From positions 2,604,001 to 2,668,000 of the forward strand of contig CAWGST010000001.1 in assembly GCA_963825315.1 (NCBI GenBank): a DNA stretch of 64,000 bases, in the 5' to 3' direction. The notes under the pieces are model-generated. The model was not told where the DNA came from, did no database searches, and saw only the letters and a list, made by a program, of their open reading frames with translations. The stretch comes from DASRLE01 sp963825315. Lineage in GTDB: Bacteria; Verrucomicrobiota; Verrucomicrobiia; Limisphaerales; Palsa-1400. The position numbers and the translations under genes were made by a program. Position 1 is the first letter of the stretch. Each line of letters starts with the position of its first letter. This document shows, one piece after another, positions 15,853-23,818 of the stretch.

Positions 15853-16806
15853 TCAGGAGGTCTTCGCCATCGTTTTCCACGCATCGAGACAACGGCGCGC
15901 GGTCTCAAATTCCGGATAGCGGCTGCCTTCCTGCTCGATCAGGTAATACTCCACCCCGCCAGTGGCCTCCGCAGCCGCGATAATTGCCTTCCACGGGCAA
16001 ACGCCTTCAGCGAAGAGGACGCGGTAGCTCTTTTCCTGGGCGGCGGCGCCTGGCGCCCAGTCTTTCAGGTGGAGAGTGCGGATGCGACCCGGGTTCGCGT
16101 TGATCCAGGCAACGGGATCGGCGCCGGCTTCCACGCAGGTGCCGACGTCGAGCTGGAGGACAAATTCCTTGGGAGTGTTGGCGGCCAGCACGTCCATTGT
16201 CCGCAGGTTGCCGTCCAGCGGCGCCCACTCGGTCTGATGGTTGTGGAAACCGGCCGCGAGACCGTGGGTTTTGAGTTGGTCGGAGGCGCGGCTGAGTTGT
16301 TCGCAGAGTTTTTTCCAGGCATCCAGTCCGCGAACGCCATTGGGGGCGGAGGCGAGGACGAGGATTTTTGCGCCAAGAATCTGGTTCAGCTCAATGGCCT
16401 TGCCCATGCCATCCCCCGGCGTGAATGACTTGATATGGTTGTGCGTTGAGTAGCAGCGAAGGCCGAGATCGTCCATCAAAGAGCGGACGTCCTTTGCGTG
16501 AGGCACGGCCCAATCGTAGTAGGGGGCATAAAACTCGACGACTTCGTACCCGATCCCGGCGACCGTTTTGAGAGTGTTCGGCAGGTCCCGCGCCAATTCG
16601 GTTCGCACGGAGTAGAGTTCGAGGCCAATGGGATATTTCTTTGGCGTCACCGCCGCGGCGGCGGCTTCGGCGGCCGGCGCGGGCGCGGCGAACGCGCCGG
16701 GGGACGCCGCTTGCGCGAGCAGCGCCGCCGGAACGGCCCCGGAGAGGGCCAGGAAGCTCCGGCGTGAAATGGGATTGAGGGTGTTTGCAGAATTGTTCGA
16801 GTTCAT
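15853..16806 (-). CDS. Tat-exported sugar phosphate isomerase/epimerase-like protein
   Basis: ATG 16806 opens MNSNNSANTLNPISRRSFLALSG, a twin-arginine signal, followed by an alanine-rich cleavage region. The mature part is a xylose-isomerase-like TIM barrel (GLELYSVR, VEFYAPYYDW, CYSTHNH, GFHNHQTEW, LQLDVGT, RTLHLKDW, YYLIEQEGS) with the metal-binding Glu/His/Asp positions of the AP endonuclease 2 family. Upstream in-frame codons lack a signal, so this start is preferred. Such exported proteins are common in Verrucomicrobia and Planctomycetes; the substrate is unknown. Confidence 0.85.
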   Translation of the reverse strand: MNSNNSANTLNPISRRSFLALSGAVPAALLAQAASPGAFAAPAPAAEAAAAAVTPKKYPIGLELYSVRTELARDLPNTLKTVAGIGYEVVEFYAPYYDWAVPHAKDVRSLMDDLGLRCYSTHNHIKSFTPGDGMGKAIELNQILGAKILVLASAPNGVRGLDAWKKLCEQLSRASDQLKTHGLAAGFHNHQTEWAPLDGNLRTMDVLAANTPKEFVLQLDVGTCVEAGADPVAWINANPGRIRTLHLKDWAPGAAAQEKSYRVLFAEGVCPWKAIIAAAEATGGVEYYLIEQEGSRYPEFETARRCLDAWKTMAKTS

Positions 16807-16852
16807 GGATTCAAGCGTAAGAAAAAACGCGGATCGCAACAAGGAACAATTC

Positions 16853-17572
16853 CTATTCTCCGAGATTCCGCCGCAGGAGGGCATTCAATTTCATTGGTGA
16901 CAGGACCACAATGGTTTTGCCCTTCACTGTCAGAAGTTTCTGCTCCCGAAACTTTGCGAGGGTTCGGGAAAAAGTCTCGCTGACGGTGCCCAATTCCGCG
17001 GCCAGCACGCGTTTGGTCATCGCAAGCTCAATCCGGACAGGCTGCCCGCTCTGGGGATTCGGGCATCGTTTGACCAGCCAGTTGGCCAGCCGGGTCTCCA
17101 CGTCTTTGAGAGTCAGGTCTTCGAGTTGACCGATCAACGTCCGCAAGTGGCTGCTCATGGAACCGAGCATGAGCAAGGCGAGTTCAGGCTGACGCCGAAG
17201 TAACGCCATAATTCCCGCCTTCTGCACGAGCAACACCTGCGTGGCTTCCAGCACACGGGCATCAGCGGGGTAACCCCTGGCCGAAGCCAGCACGACTTCG
17301 GCAAAGGAATCACCCGCGCGGAAAACATGGATGATCTGCTCCTTGCCCGCCGCATTGACGCGGTGGACGTTGACGGAACCGCGTTGCACAATATAAAAGC
17401 CAATGGCGGGATCGCCTTCGTGAAAAAGGTATTCGCCCTTGGCCAGGGATTTTACCACGGTGATGTCGGCAATGCTTTCGAGGTCTTGCACAGGCAGGCC
17501 GGCAAACAACTGGCAGCTTCGCAGCGCGGCAGTCATGCCGGCCTTTTTTAATTCATCGGGTATGAGGGACAT
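16853..17572 (-). CDS. Crp/Fnr family transcriptional regulator
   Basis: The 239-residue product has an N-terminal cyclic-nucleotide-binding fold (GEYLFHEGDPAIGFYIVQRG, DSFAEVVLASARGYPADARV) and a C-terminal helix-turn-helix (TKRVLAAELGTVSETFSRTLAKF). It lacks the N-terminal cysteine cluster of true FNR, so it is closer to the Dnr/Nnr or Crp side. Members of that group often control nitrogen-oxide genes. A TTGAC-N4-GTCAA box at 22106 in the nearby redox cluster fits such a regulator. A direct link is inferred. Confidence 0.88.
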   Translation of the reverse strand: MSLIPDELKKAGMTAALRSCQLFAGLPVQDLESIADITVVKSLAKGEYLFHEGDPAIGFYIVQRGSVNVHRVNAAGKEQIIHVFRAGDSFAEVVLASARGYPADARVLEATQVLLVQKAGIMALLRRQPELALLMLGSMSSHLRTLIGQLEDLTLKDVETRLANWLVKRCPNPQSGQPVRIELAMTKRVLAAELGTVSETFSRTLAKFREQKLLTVKGKTIVVLSPMKLNALLRRNLGE

Positions 17573-17717
17573 GGCGGGGATGATTCAATCATTTTCAGGC
17601 CAAAAGTAAACAAGCCAGTCGGTGCCTGCGCCGCGCTCGACCATGCCACGGCATTTTTACGCGGATTTCCGGGACCAAACTGCCTGGCGCAATGGGCGCT
17701 TGCTTCACGCACCAATG

Positions 17718-17732
17718 TATCGTAAGACGATA
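17718..17732. promoter_or_regulatory. Dyad TATCGT-AAG-ACGATA upstream of the trans-sulfuration gene
   Basis: The 15-bp palindrome lies about 100 bases before the GTG start at 17834, in the region shared with the divergent Crp/Fnr gene. Its half-sites equal those of the ClC-MarR operator at 25679-25697, so the same or a related regulator could bind here. This is sequence resemblance only. Confidence 0.45.
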
Positions 17733-17833
17733 AAGATGATACGTGGAGCATTCGCGACTGTCCGTGCAGGCGCCCAATCGTGGCGTCGTCAGGCGATTAT
17801 GATTGGCACCGGAAAGCATTTGAGGTGGCCGCG

Positions 17834-19021
17834 GTGAGCGCGGACCCGCACCGTCTTGCCACACGATGCGCCCACGGTGGCGCGAGCCGCCACGGCCCCG
17901 GCGGGGCAAACGAGCCGTTTCAGCGGCCCATCGTGCAGAGCACAATCTTCGACTTGGGAACTTCGACCGAGGCCGAGGCGATCTTTTCCGGGGCACGCAA
18001 GGGGTATGCGTATTCGCGATTCGGCAACCCGTCGGTGGATGGGTTGGCGGAGATGATCGCGGACATGGAGGGCGGCGCTGAAGCGCTGGTCACCAGCTCG
18101 GGGAACGCCGCCGTGTTGTGCGCGGTGACGGCAGGGTTGGAGGGGCGCGACGGGCCTCTGGTCACGCACCATGATGTTTACGGAGGAAGCTTCGAGTTGT
18201 TGCAGATTCTCTCCAGCATTCACCGTGTGCCGGTCGAGATCGTTGATTCCACCCATGCGGAGGTGTGGATGGACGCGGTGTCGCGGGCTGGCACCGTGTT
18301 GTTGGAAACCCCTTCGAATCCGCTGATGCGGCTCATCGATATCAAGGAGACGATCGCGCGGGCGCATGAGTTCGGCGCCCCGGTGATCGTGGATAACACG
18401 GTGGCGACGCCTTTCAATCAACACCCATTCGATTTCGGAGCGGACTGGGTCGTTCACTCGACGAGCAAGTACCTCAACGGCCATTCCGACATGATCGGCG
18501 GATGTCTGGCGCGCAGGGAACGGTTGTCGGCGATGCATCGGACGATACACAAGAATCTGGGGGGAACGGTGAATGCACTCGATGCCTGGCTGGTGCTTCG
18601 CGGACTGCGGACCTTTGCCTTGCGGATGGAAGCACACAACCGCAACGGACAGGCCGTCGCGGAGTGGTTGCTCCGCCGGCCGGAGGTCGCGCGGGTGCAT
18701 TATCCCGGCCTGGCCTCGCATCCCCAGACCGAACTCTTTCGCCGGCAGATGAAGCACGGCGGCGCGCTGCTCTCGTTCGAACTGGCAGGGGGCGAAGCGG
18801 CGGCCTGCCGGTTTCTCGATCGCATCAGATTGATCACTCACGCGGTGAGTTTGGGCGGCATGGAGAGCCTGGCGACGCGGCCGGCGATGTCCAGCCACCG
18901 GGGGATGACTTCCGCAGCGCGGCTTCGGGCGGGAGTGTCCGGCAGCCTGATCCGGCTGTCGGTGGGCGTGGAGGCGCTCGAAGACTTGTTGGCCGATTTG
19001 GAGCAGGCGATCGCCGGGTAG
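17834..19021 (+). CDS. PLP-dependent trans-sulfuration enzyme (cystathionine/methionine gamma-lyase-like)
   Basis: The product is about 395 residues, the usual family length. It shows the Cys/Met metabolism PLP-enzyme pattern: YAYSRFGNPSVDGLAEMIA, LLETPSNPLMRLIDI, VDNTVATPF, and the lysine that binds PLP in VVHSTSKYLNGHSDMIGG. GTG 17834 is preferred over GTG 17780 because the family begins close to TRCAHGG. The enzyme could be a gamma-synthase or gamma-lyase acting on cystathionine, homocysteine or methionine. The sequence does not separate these. Confidence 0.88.
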   Translation: MSADPHRLATRCAHGGASRHGPGGANEPFQRPIVQSTIFDLGTSTEAEAIFSGARKGYAYSRFGNPSVDGLAEMIADMEGGAEALVTSSGNAAVLCAVTAGLEGRDGPLVTHHDVYGGSFELLQILSSIHRVPVEIVDSTHAEVWMDAVSRAGTVLLETPSNPLMRLIDIKETIARAHEFGAPVIVDNTVATPFNQHPFDFGADWVVHSTSKYLNGHSDMIGGCLARRERLSAMHRTIHKNLGGTVNALDAWLVLRGLRTFALRMEAHNRNGQAVAEWLLRRPEVARVHYPGLASHPQTELFRRQMKHGGALLSFELAGGEAAACRFLDRIRLITHAVSLGGMESLATRPAMSSHRGMTSAARLRAGVSGSLIRLSVGVEALEDLLADLEQAIAG

Positions 19022-19086
19022 TGTTCGTCACAGTGGATTGACAACCAAGCATGCGCAAAACGAGTGGTCCAGCGGCGCAATCCTGG

Positions 19087-19419
19087 TCAATGACCGCCAC
19101 AACAACTCGGCGCCGGGTCGGCCACAGTGGTGGAAGCTTTTAGCCTGGTGATTTTTACGCGGAATTCGTCCGGGCCTTTTACCAGGTGCTCCCAGGCAAA
19201 CGCCCCCGGCCATTGTGCGGAGAATTGGTAGTAGAGCGGGACAGGATCGTGGTCGTTTAACAGGATGAAATGGCCGCCGACCGGAAGGTCGATCCATGTT
19301 TGGATGATCAGGCCGTGTTTTACTGAACAGGGGATTGGACGCACGTCCATGATTCGATCCGGTCCGATTAGATTTTCGCTTTGCATTGTTTTGTTCATAG
19401 TTGATGGATTTTTGTTCAT
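19087..19419 (-). CDS. DUF2249 domain protein
   Basis: The 110-residue product contains the DUF2249 core: DVRPIPCSVKHGLIIQTWIDLPVGGHF, DHDPVPLYYQFSAQWPGAFAWE. It ends in CCGGH. DUF2249 proteins are small, SirA/TusA-like folds often linked to nitrogen-oxide and hemerythrin-like genes. It lies one base after the DUF59 gene and is the last gene of the minus-strand cluster that begins at 22071. Confidence 0.82.
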   Translation of the reverse strand: MNKNPSTMNKTMQSENLIGPDRIMDVRPIPCSVKHGLIIQTWIDLPVGGHFILLNDHDPVPLYYQFSAQWPGAFAWEHLVKGPDEFRVKITRLKASTTVADPAPSCCGGH

Positions 19420-19420
19420 G

Positions 19421-19738
19421 TTAAAAATTTCCGGCTCCGGTGGCGTTCCGTCCGAATTCGGTCATCATCGAAGGGCGCCACGGCGGATCCCAGACCACTT
19501 GGACTTCGGCTTCCTCCACGCCTGCGAGGTTGAGCAGCGCATTTTGCGCGCCCCAACGGATGCTTTCATGCATCGGGCAACCGGCGGTGGTGAGCGTCAT
19601 CACCACGGCCACTTTTTTGTCCGTGACGGAGACGCTGTAAACCAAACCCAAGTCAACAATATTGCACCCCAATTCCGGGTCAACGACCTGGCGCAAGGTT
19701 TCGAATATGGCCTCTTCGGTGATTGCGTTTGTCGTCAT
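19421..19738 (-). CDS. DUF59/MIP18 family metal-sulfur cluster protein
   Basis: The 105-residue product MTTNAITEEAIFETL... has the DUF59 signature VVDPELGCNIVDLGLVYSV and the conserved cysteine segment TLTTAGCPMHESI, ending with the VVWDPPW element. Such proteins (SufT/PaaD/MIP18 group) help Fe-S cluster maturation. Its start overlaps the stop of the heme-copper-like gene by four bases, so the two are translationally coupled. It probably serves a metalloprotein of this cluster. Confidence 0.88.
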   Translation of the reverse strand: MTTNAITEEAIFETLRQVVDPELGCNIVDLGLVYSVSVTDKKVAVVMTLTTAGCPMHESIRWGAQNALLNLAGVEEAEVQVVWDPPWRPSMMTEFGRNATGAGNF

Positions 19739-21186
19739 GCTGGTTTTGGCGCGGTGGATGTTGGCAGAGGGAACGGCTTGAACGCCGGTTTGAAGAAATG
19801 GGCGAGCATCTTGCCGACGTTGAGAGCGAGGGTGGCCACGCCAAGGGCCAGGAAAGCGCAACCGATGCGAACCCCTGTTCCGTTGGACAGGACGATGGCG
19901 CCAGAGGTTGCCGCGAGTCCGGCCAGCCAGGCCCAATAACCCAGCGCTTGCAGCCGGGCCGAATAAAGGTCCGCCAGCGAAGGAACCCGGGCGCGGCCGA
20001 TTTGCCGGCTGTAACGGCCGAACCAGACGAGAAAGGGGATGATTTTGTAAAACATGCCAATGATCGCAAACGTGATAACGCCGATCAGACCGAGAAAGCC
20101 GTAGAGGTTTTCGAGTTGTCCGGTGAAGGTGTTCAGCGGCAAACCGGGCCAGGACAGCACCACCGCCAGCGCGGACAGCGGCCCCAGGAGCACGATGGCT
20201 GTCAAGAAGTATTTTATGCCCCAATCCAGGACGCGGCGTTTGCGGGCGCGCAGGATGGCCCTGAGTTCCCAACCGTAAACCGCCAGCGCCGCAACCACCA
20301 CCAGGGCAAAAGCCAGTTTCAGGGGACTGCGCAGCAGGATGGTCACGAACGAGCCGGCCAGCCCGATGTTGAGCAAAGCGACGCTGCACGCCGCGCGCCG
20401 GCGGCTCTGCAATTCGCCCAGGGTGAACATCGGGATGAGTTTGTAGGATACGCCGACAATGAGCATGGTGAAGCAGCCCACGCCGCCCAGATGCGCATGG
20501 GCGTGCATTGCACTCATGGGATCGAAATGCGCCACAAAACCGCCAACTGATTTTAGCCCGTGCAGCATGACGACAACGAAGGCAGGCGGCGATTGTTCCA
20601 TGGCCGACTCGTAGTCGCACTTCGCCGCAGCGATGGACAAACCCGCTGTGATGGCCAGCGAGAGCCAGACCAGCGCCGCTGTGACCGCAGTGGCCGTGAT
20701 GTTCCACCTGGGCACACGGCGCAAGGTTCGCGCCATATTATAGACGAACAGAACCACGCCAAAGGCGAAGGCCGAGCCGAAATGGGCTAATTGCATCATG
20801 TTCCAGACCCGGAACATCCAGACCATTCCAATGAAGCCGACGACGTGAAAGACGAAATGCCAGCGCGCGAGTCTTTCGCTGTAGAGCCTGGTTTCAAGGG
20901 CGACGGGCACAAGTTGATACATCGCCCCCATGACGACAGAGCAAATCCAGCCAAGCACGAAGAGGTGTGTCGCTGCGATGACGTATTGGTTGTAGTGGTA
21001 GGTGGCGAGGATGTCGGGCTGCAGGACGAGCCAGGCCACGCCCGCGCATAACGCCAGCAAACCGGTCATGGTGAACATCAGCGGCAACGCTATGGAAGGC
21101 GCGTTGGCCCCCAAGAGCGGAGCGGTGGCAACGGTCCGCGCGGGCGATGGATTAATGGCGGCGGATATGGGTAAGGAAAGTTCCAT
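19735..21186 (-). CDS. Heme-copper oxidase subunit I-like / NnrS-like membrane protein
   Basis: The 483-residue product has about twelve transmembrane segments. His-rich segments resemble cbb3-type subunit I and NnrS proteins: THLFVLGWICSVVMGAMYQ, WHFVFHVVGFIGM and MHAHAHLGGVGCFTMLIVG. The full set of oxidase ligands was not identified, so it may bind heme without being a terminal oxidase. ATG 21186 (MELSLPISA) is used; it lies within the end of the upstream DUF2249 gene (35-bp overlap). The context (DUF2249, DUF59, cupin, Crp/Fnr) suggests a nitric-oxide or low-oxygen role. Confidence 0.75.
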   Translation of the reverse strand: MELSLPISAAINPSPARTVATAPLLGANAPSIALPLMFTMTGLLALCAGVAWLVLQPDILATYHYNQYVIAATHLFVLGWICSVVMGAMYQLVPVALETRLYSERLARWHFVFHVVGFIGMVWMFRVWNMMQLAHFGSAFAFGVVLFVYNMARTLRRVPRWNITATAVTAALVWLSLAITAGLSIAAAKCDYESAMEQSPPAFVVVMLHGLKSVGGFVAHFDPMSAMHAHAHLGGVGCFTMLIVGVSYKLIPMFTLGELQSRRRAACSVALLNIGLAGSFVTILLRSPLKLAFALVVVAALAVYGWELRAILRARKRRVLDWGIKYFLTAIVLLGPLSALAVVLSWPGLPLNTFTGQLENLYGFLGLIGVITFAIIGMFYKIIPFLVWFGRYSRQIGRARVPSLADLYSARLQALGYWAWLAGLAATSGAIVLSNGTGVRIGCAFLALGVATLALNVGKMLAHFFKPAFKPFPLPTSTAPKPA

Positions 21187-21664
21187 CGGGTTGTTCCCCG
21201 GTTGCCGCGGCGAAGCCGCGCTCTTCAAGTTGCGCATATAAATGCATGGGCAGGCGGTCCGTCCAGGCGCGCAATTCCGCGCCCGCAGGCAGGGCAGCCA
21301 GGGATTCAAGGATTTTGACCATGGGTTGCGGCGGTTCCAGTCCGCGGGCGTCCACCTCCACGATTTCCGTCGCGCCCGGCGCGGAGGCGCCGCCACAAGT
21401 CGCCGCTGGCGCGGCGTCCGCCGGGTAAGCCTCTGATTGGCGCGTGAAAAGCACTTCCCAATCACCGGGTTTGTTCGACTGCACCGTGTGCTGGAAACCT
21501 TGTTTCTCCATGACACGAAACAGAGGCGCAGGTTCAAAGGGCGCAATTAACAACAGTTGTTCATTCGTTCGCAACGCGGAGGCCGCGCTCATGATTTTTG
21601 AAAACGGCTCGCGCCCGCTGCGAATGTCATCGCGCACGTCCACCGTTACTGTTCTGTTGTTCAT
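21152..21664 (-). CDS. Two-domain DUF2249 protein
   Basis: The 170-residue product contains two DUF2249 repeats: VDVRDDIRSGREPFSKIMSA...EQLLLIAPFEPAPLF and VDARGLEPPQPMVKILESL...LRAWTDRLPMHLYAQLEERG. They are joined by an Ala/Gly-rich linker. It is the second gene of the cluster, between the cupin and the heme-copper-like gene. The function of DUF2249 is not established. Confidence 0.82.
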   Translation of the reverse strand: MNNRTVTVDVRDDIRSGREPFSKIMSAASALRTNEQLLLIAPFEPAPLFRVMEKQGFQHTVQSNKPGDWEVLFTRQSEAYPADAAPAATCGGASAPGATEIVEVDARGLEPPQPMVKILESLAALPAGAELRAWTDRLPMHLYAQLEERGFAAATGEQPDGTFLTHIRRH

Positions 21665-21678
21665 GGCGATAAAGGGGT

Positions 21679-22071
21679 TCAGGGTTGGGCAGCCAAAGCA
21701 GTTTGAATTTGAGGCGCGGGATCTGGAATCCGGGCTGGCTTCAACAAGGTTAAGAGCATGGAGAATTGCTGTGTGGCTTTGACCGCATGCGGGAGATTGG
21801 GCGGCATATACAACAGGTCGCCGGTTTTCAGATTGCGCGGCGCGCCGGCCAGGGAGAATTCACATGCGCCTGACAAAATCTGAATCAGCGCGTGCTGGGT
21901 GGAGGTGTGTTCCGTCAATTCCTGGCCTTCCGCGAAACCGAACAGCACAGTTCGTGAATTGGGCGTGCGCAGCAGGGTGCGGCTGACAATGCCGTTCGGC
22001 GCGTACTGGGTTTCGGCGGACAGGGACAAGATTTTCTCGCGCCCGGAATCAATGAGAGGTCGTTCATTCAT
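21679..22071 (-). CDS. Cupin domain protein
   Basis: The 130-residue protein is a single small cupin: GQELTEHTSTQHALIQILSGACEFSLAG is motif 1, and GDLLYMPPNLPHAVKA is motif 2, with likely metal ligands His, His and His. It is the first gene of the minus-strand redox cluster and lies directly downstream of the TTGAC-N4-GTCAA box. Small cupins in such clusters are of unknown role. Confidence 0.85.
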   Translation of the reverse strand: MNERPLIDSGREKILSLSAETQYAPNGIVSRTLLRTPNSRTVLFGFAEGQELTEHTSTQHALIQILSGACEFSLAGAPRNLKTGDLLYMPPNLPHAVKATQQFSMLLTLLKPARIPDPAPQIQTALAAQP

Positions 22072-22105
22072 GCGTTCAAGTTAACCGCCGGGTGCGGTCC
22101 GCGCT

Positions 22106-22119
22106 TTGACGCAGGTCAA
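22106..22119. promoter_or_regulatory. FNR/DNR-like box TTGAC-GCAG-GTCAA
   Basis: The 14-bp perfect dyad TTGACGCAGGTCAA lies 35-48 bases upstream of the cupin start. It differs from the FNR/Dnr consensus TTGAT-N4-ATCAA only at the inner positions. It probably controls the cupin-to-DUF2249 operon through a Crp/Fnr protein such as the one at 16853-17572. Confidence 0.6.
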
Positions 22120-22157
22120 GGATTCCTCATTTTTTGACGCCCTCATGGGACACTACA

Positions 22158-23760
22158 CTAGATATTTGCCAACTCGCCAAAGTACTCGTGGTCCTCGCTG
22201 TAGCCGCCTTCGCCCTTCTGAATCCGGCTCGTGCTTTCCACGAATTCAATGGCCCGAATCCATTTGACCATTTTGAAACCGAGTTGGTTTTCAACCCGCA
22301 GTCGCAAGGGGGCGCCGTGGAGTTCGCTCAACGGCTGGAAATTCATCTCGTAGGCGAGCAATGCCAGCGGGTTCGCGGCGTTCTGCATGGAAAGGCTGTC
22401 ATAAAACTGGCCTCCTTCCCCGCCCTCGCCGAAGGAATAGAAGACGACAGCGCGGGCCTCTGGTTTCGGGCGGACCAGCTTGATCAATTCCGCCAATGGC
22501 GCCCCGCCCCACTCCGCGATGCCCGACCACCCCTGGATGCAATGGTGCAGCGTGATTTGTGTCTTCTTGCCCAGTGCGCAAAGCTCGTCCAATGACAATT
22601 CCACCGGATTCTCCACCAACCCAAGCACCTTGAGCCGGTAATCTTTAAACCCGTTTGCAGCCAGATTTTTCCATTCCTCGCAAGTGGGTATTTTGCCGTT
22701 GGCCCAGAAGTAGGGAGAGATGTCCTGGGGACGAAACTCGGCCTGGGGCGAAGCGCTGTTGAGCAGCAGGTTCATCACCGGCGTGACCACGGCTTTGGCG
22801 GCATGCTGGACCGCGCGCGGACGCTTCCAGGCGGCCCAGTAGGCCAGCGCATTGACCGCCACGACCACGCCAATGCCAAGCAGACCAAGATACAACCCCA
22901 GGCACCGCGTGTCGTCCGTGCCGAGCACAATGTGGCTCATGTTCCGGGCCAATCCCGTGATCACGACCAACGCGACATGCATGATGATAAAGATCACAAA
23001 AGCGCACATAACGAGGAAGTGCAGGGAGCGCCCGATTTGGCGGTTTCCGGGAAGCTTGGGATACCATTTGAACCGATTTGTCAACGCCGGCGACATCGAA
23101 GGGCCGCTTAAGATGGCCAGCGGAGCCAGCACGAACACGACGATGAAATACGATAATTGCTGCAGCGCGTTGTAACGATAGAACCCGTTCGGCTCCTGCG
23201 GCATGTGAAACGTGGCGTAGTGGACAAAAATATCCCAGGCGTCGGGAATAATTTTCCAGGAAGAGGGAACGAGCCGTTTCCATTGATCGCCGCTCAAGAG
23301 CAACACGGCAAAAACCAGGCCATTCACGACCCAAAACAACGCGCTGAGAAAGTGCCAATGCCGTGCCATGCCCACCGTGTGCCGGCGTCCGGGCAGGCCG
23401 ATCCACGGTGAGAGGTATCGGGAATCATCCTTGGCCGTCCACTGGCGGCCCTGTGGCGCATGGAACGGGCGTCAGTCGCAACCATTCCGAACCGGGGGTG
23501 CAGTGGACATTCCAATACAGCCGGGGATGATCCATGAGAATTTGCAATCCACTGCGGATCAGGAGAGTCAGAAACAAGAAATTCACGTAGTGCGCCAGGC
23601 GCAGCCAGACTGGAAATCCCTGGGGTGTTCCCAAAGGAGGCGGTTGGGCGCCGGGAGGAATCGCCGGCAAACCAAACATCGCCCATTGGCAATAAGCGGC
23701 CGTCACCGCGAAGAACAGCGGCGACAGAAAAACCAGGAGGGTTTTTAGTTGAAAGCGCAT
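22158..23760 (-). pseudogene. Cytochrome b-linked molybdopterin oxidoreductase, frameshifted
   Basis: The first frame (23760-23425) encodes MRFQLKTLLVFLSP..., a membrane segment, and HYVNFLFLTLLIRSG ending HPRLYWNVHCTPG. After a frame change near 23435 the protein continues TAKDDSRYLSPWIGLPGRRHTVGMARHWHFL to the stop at 22158. Four or five further membrane segments of cytochrome b561 type are followed by a sulfite-oxidase-like molybdopterin domain (TLHHCIQGWSGIAEWGGAPLAEL). Whole, it would be about 530 residues. The break is either an assembly indel or inactivation. It probably moves electrons between quinone and a substrate in the cell envelope. Confidence 0.82.
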
Positions 23761-23818
23761 GATCCAACGCGAAGTTTGCCGGAACTCCGCGGACTTTCGC
23801 TTAAAGGATGTGTTTTGA

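Noticed and set aside
17580..17592. Dyad ATGATTCAATCAT directly upstream of the Crp/Fnr gene
   Set aside because: It resembles a short FNR-like half-site pair, but the spacing is wrong for TTGAT-N4-ATCAA and it lies only 8 bases from the start codon.
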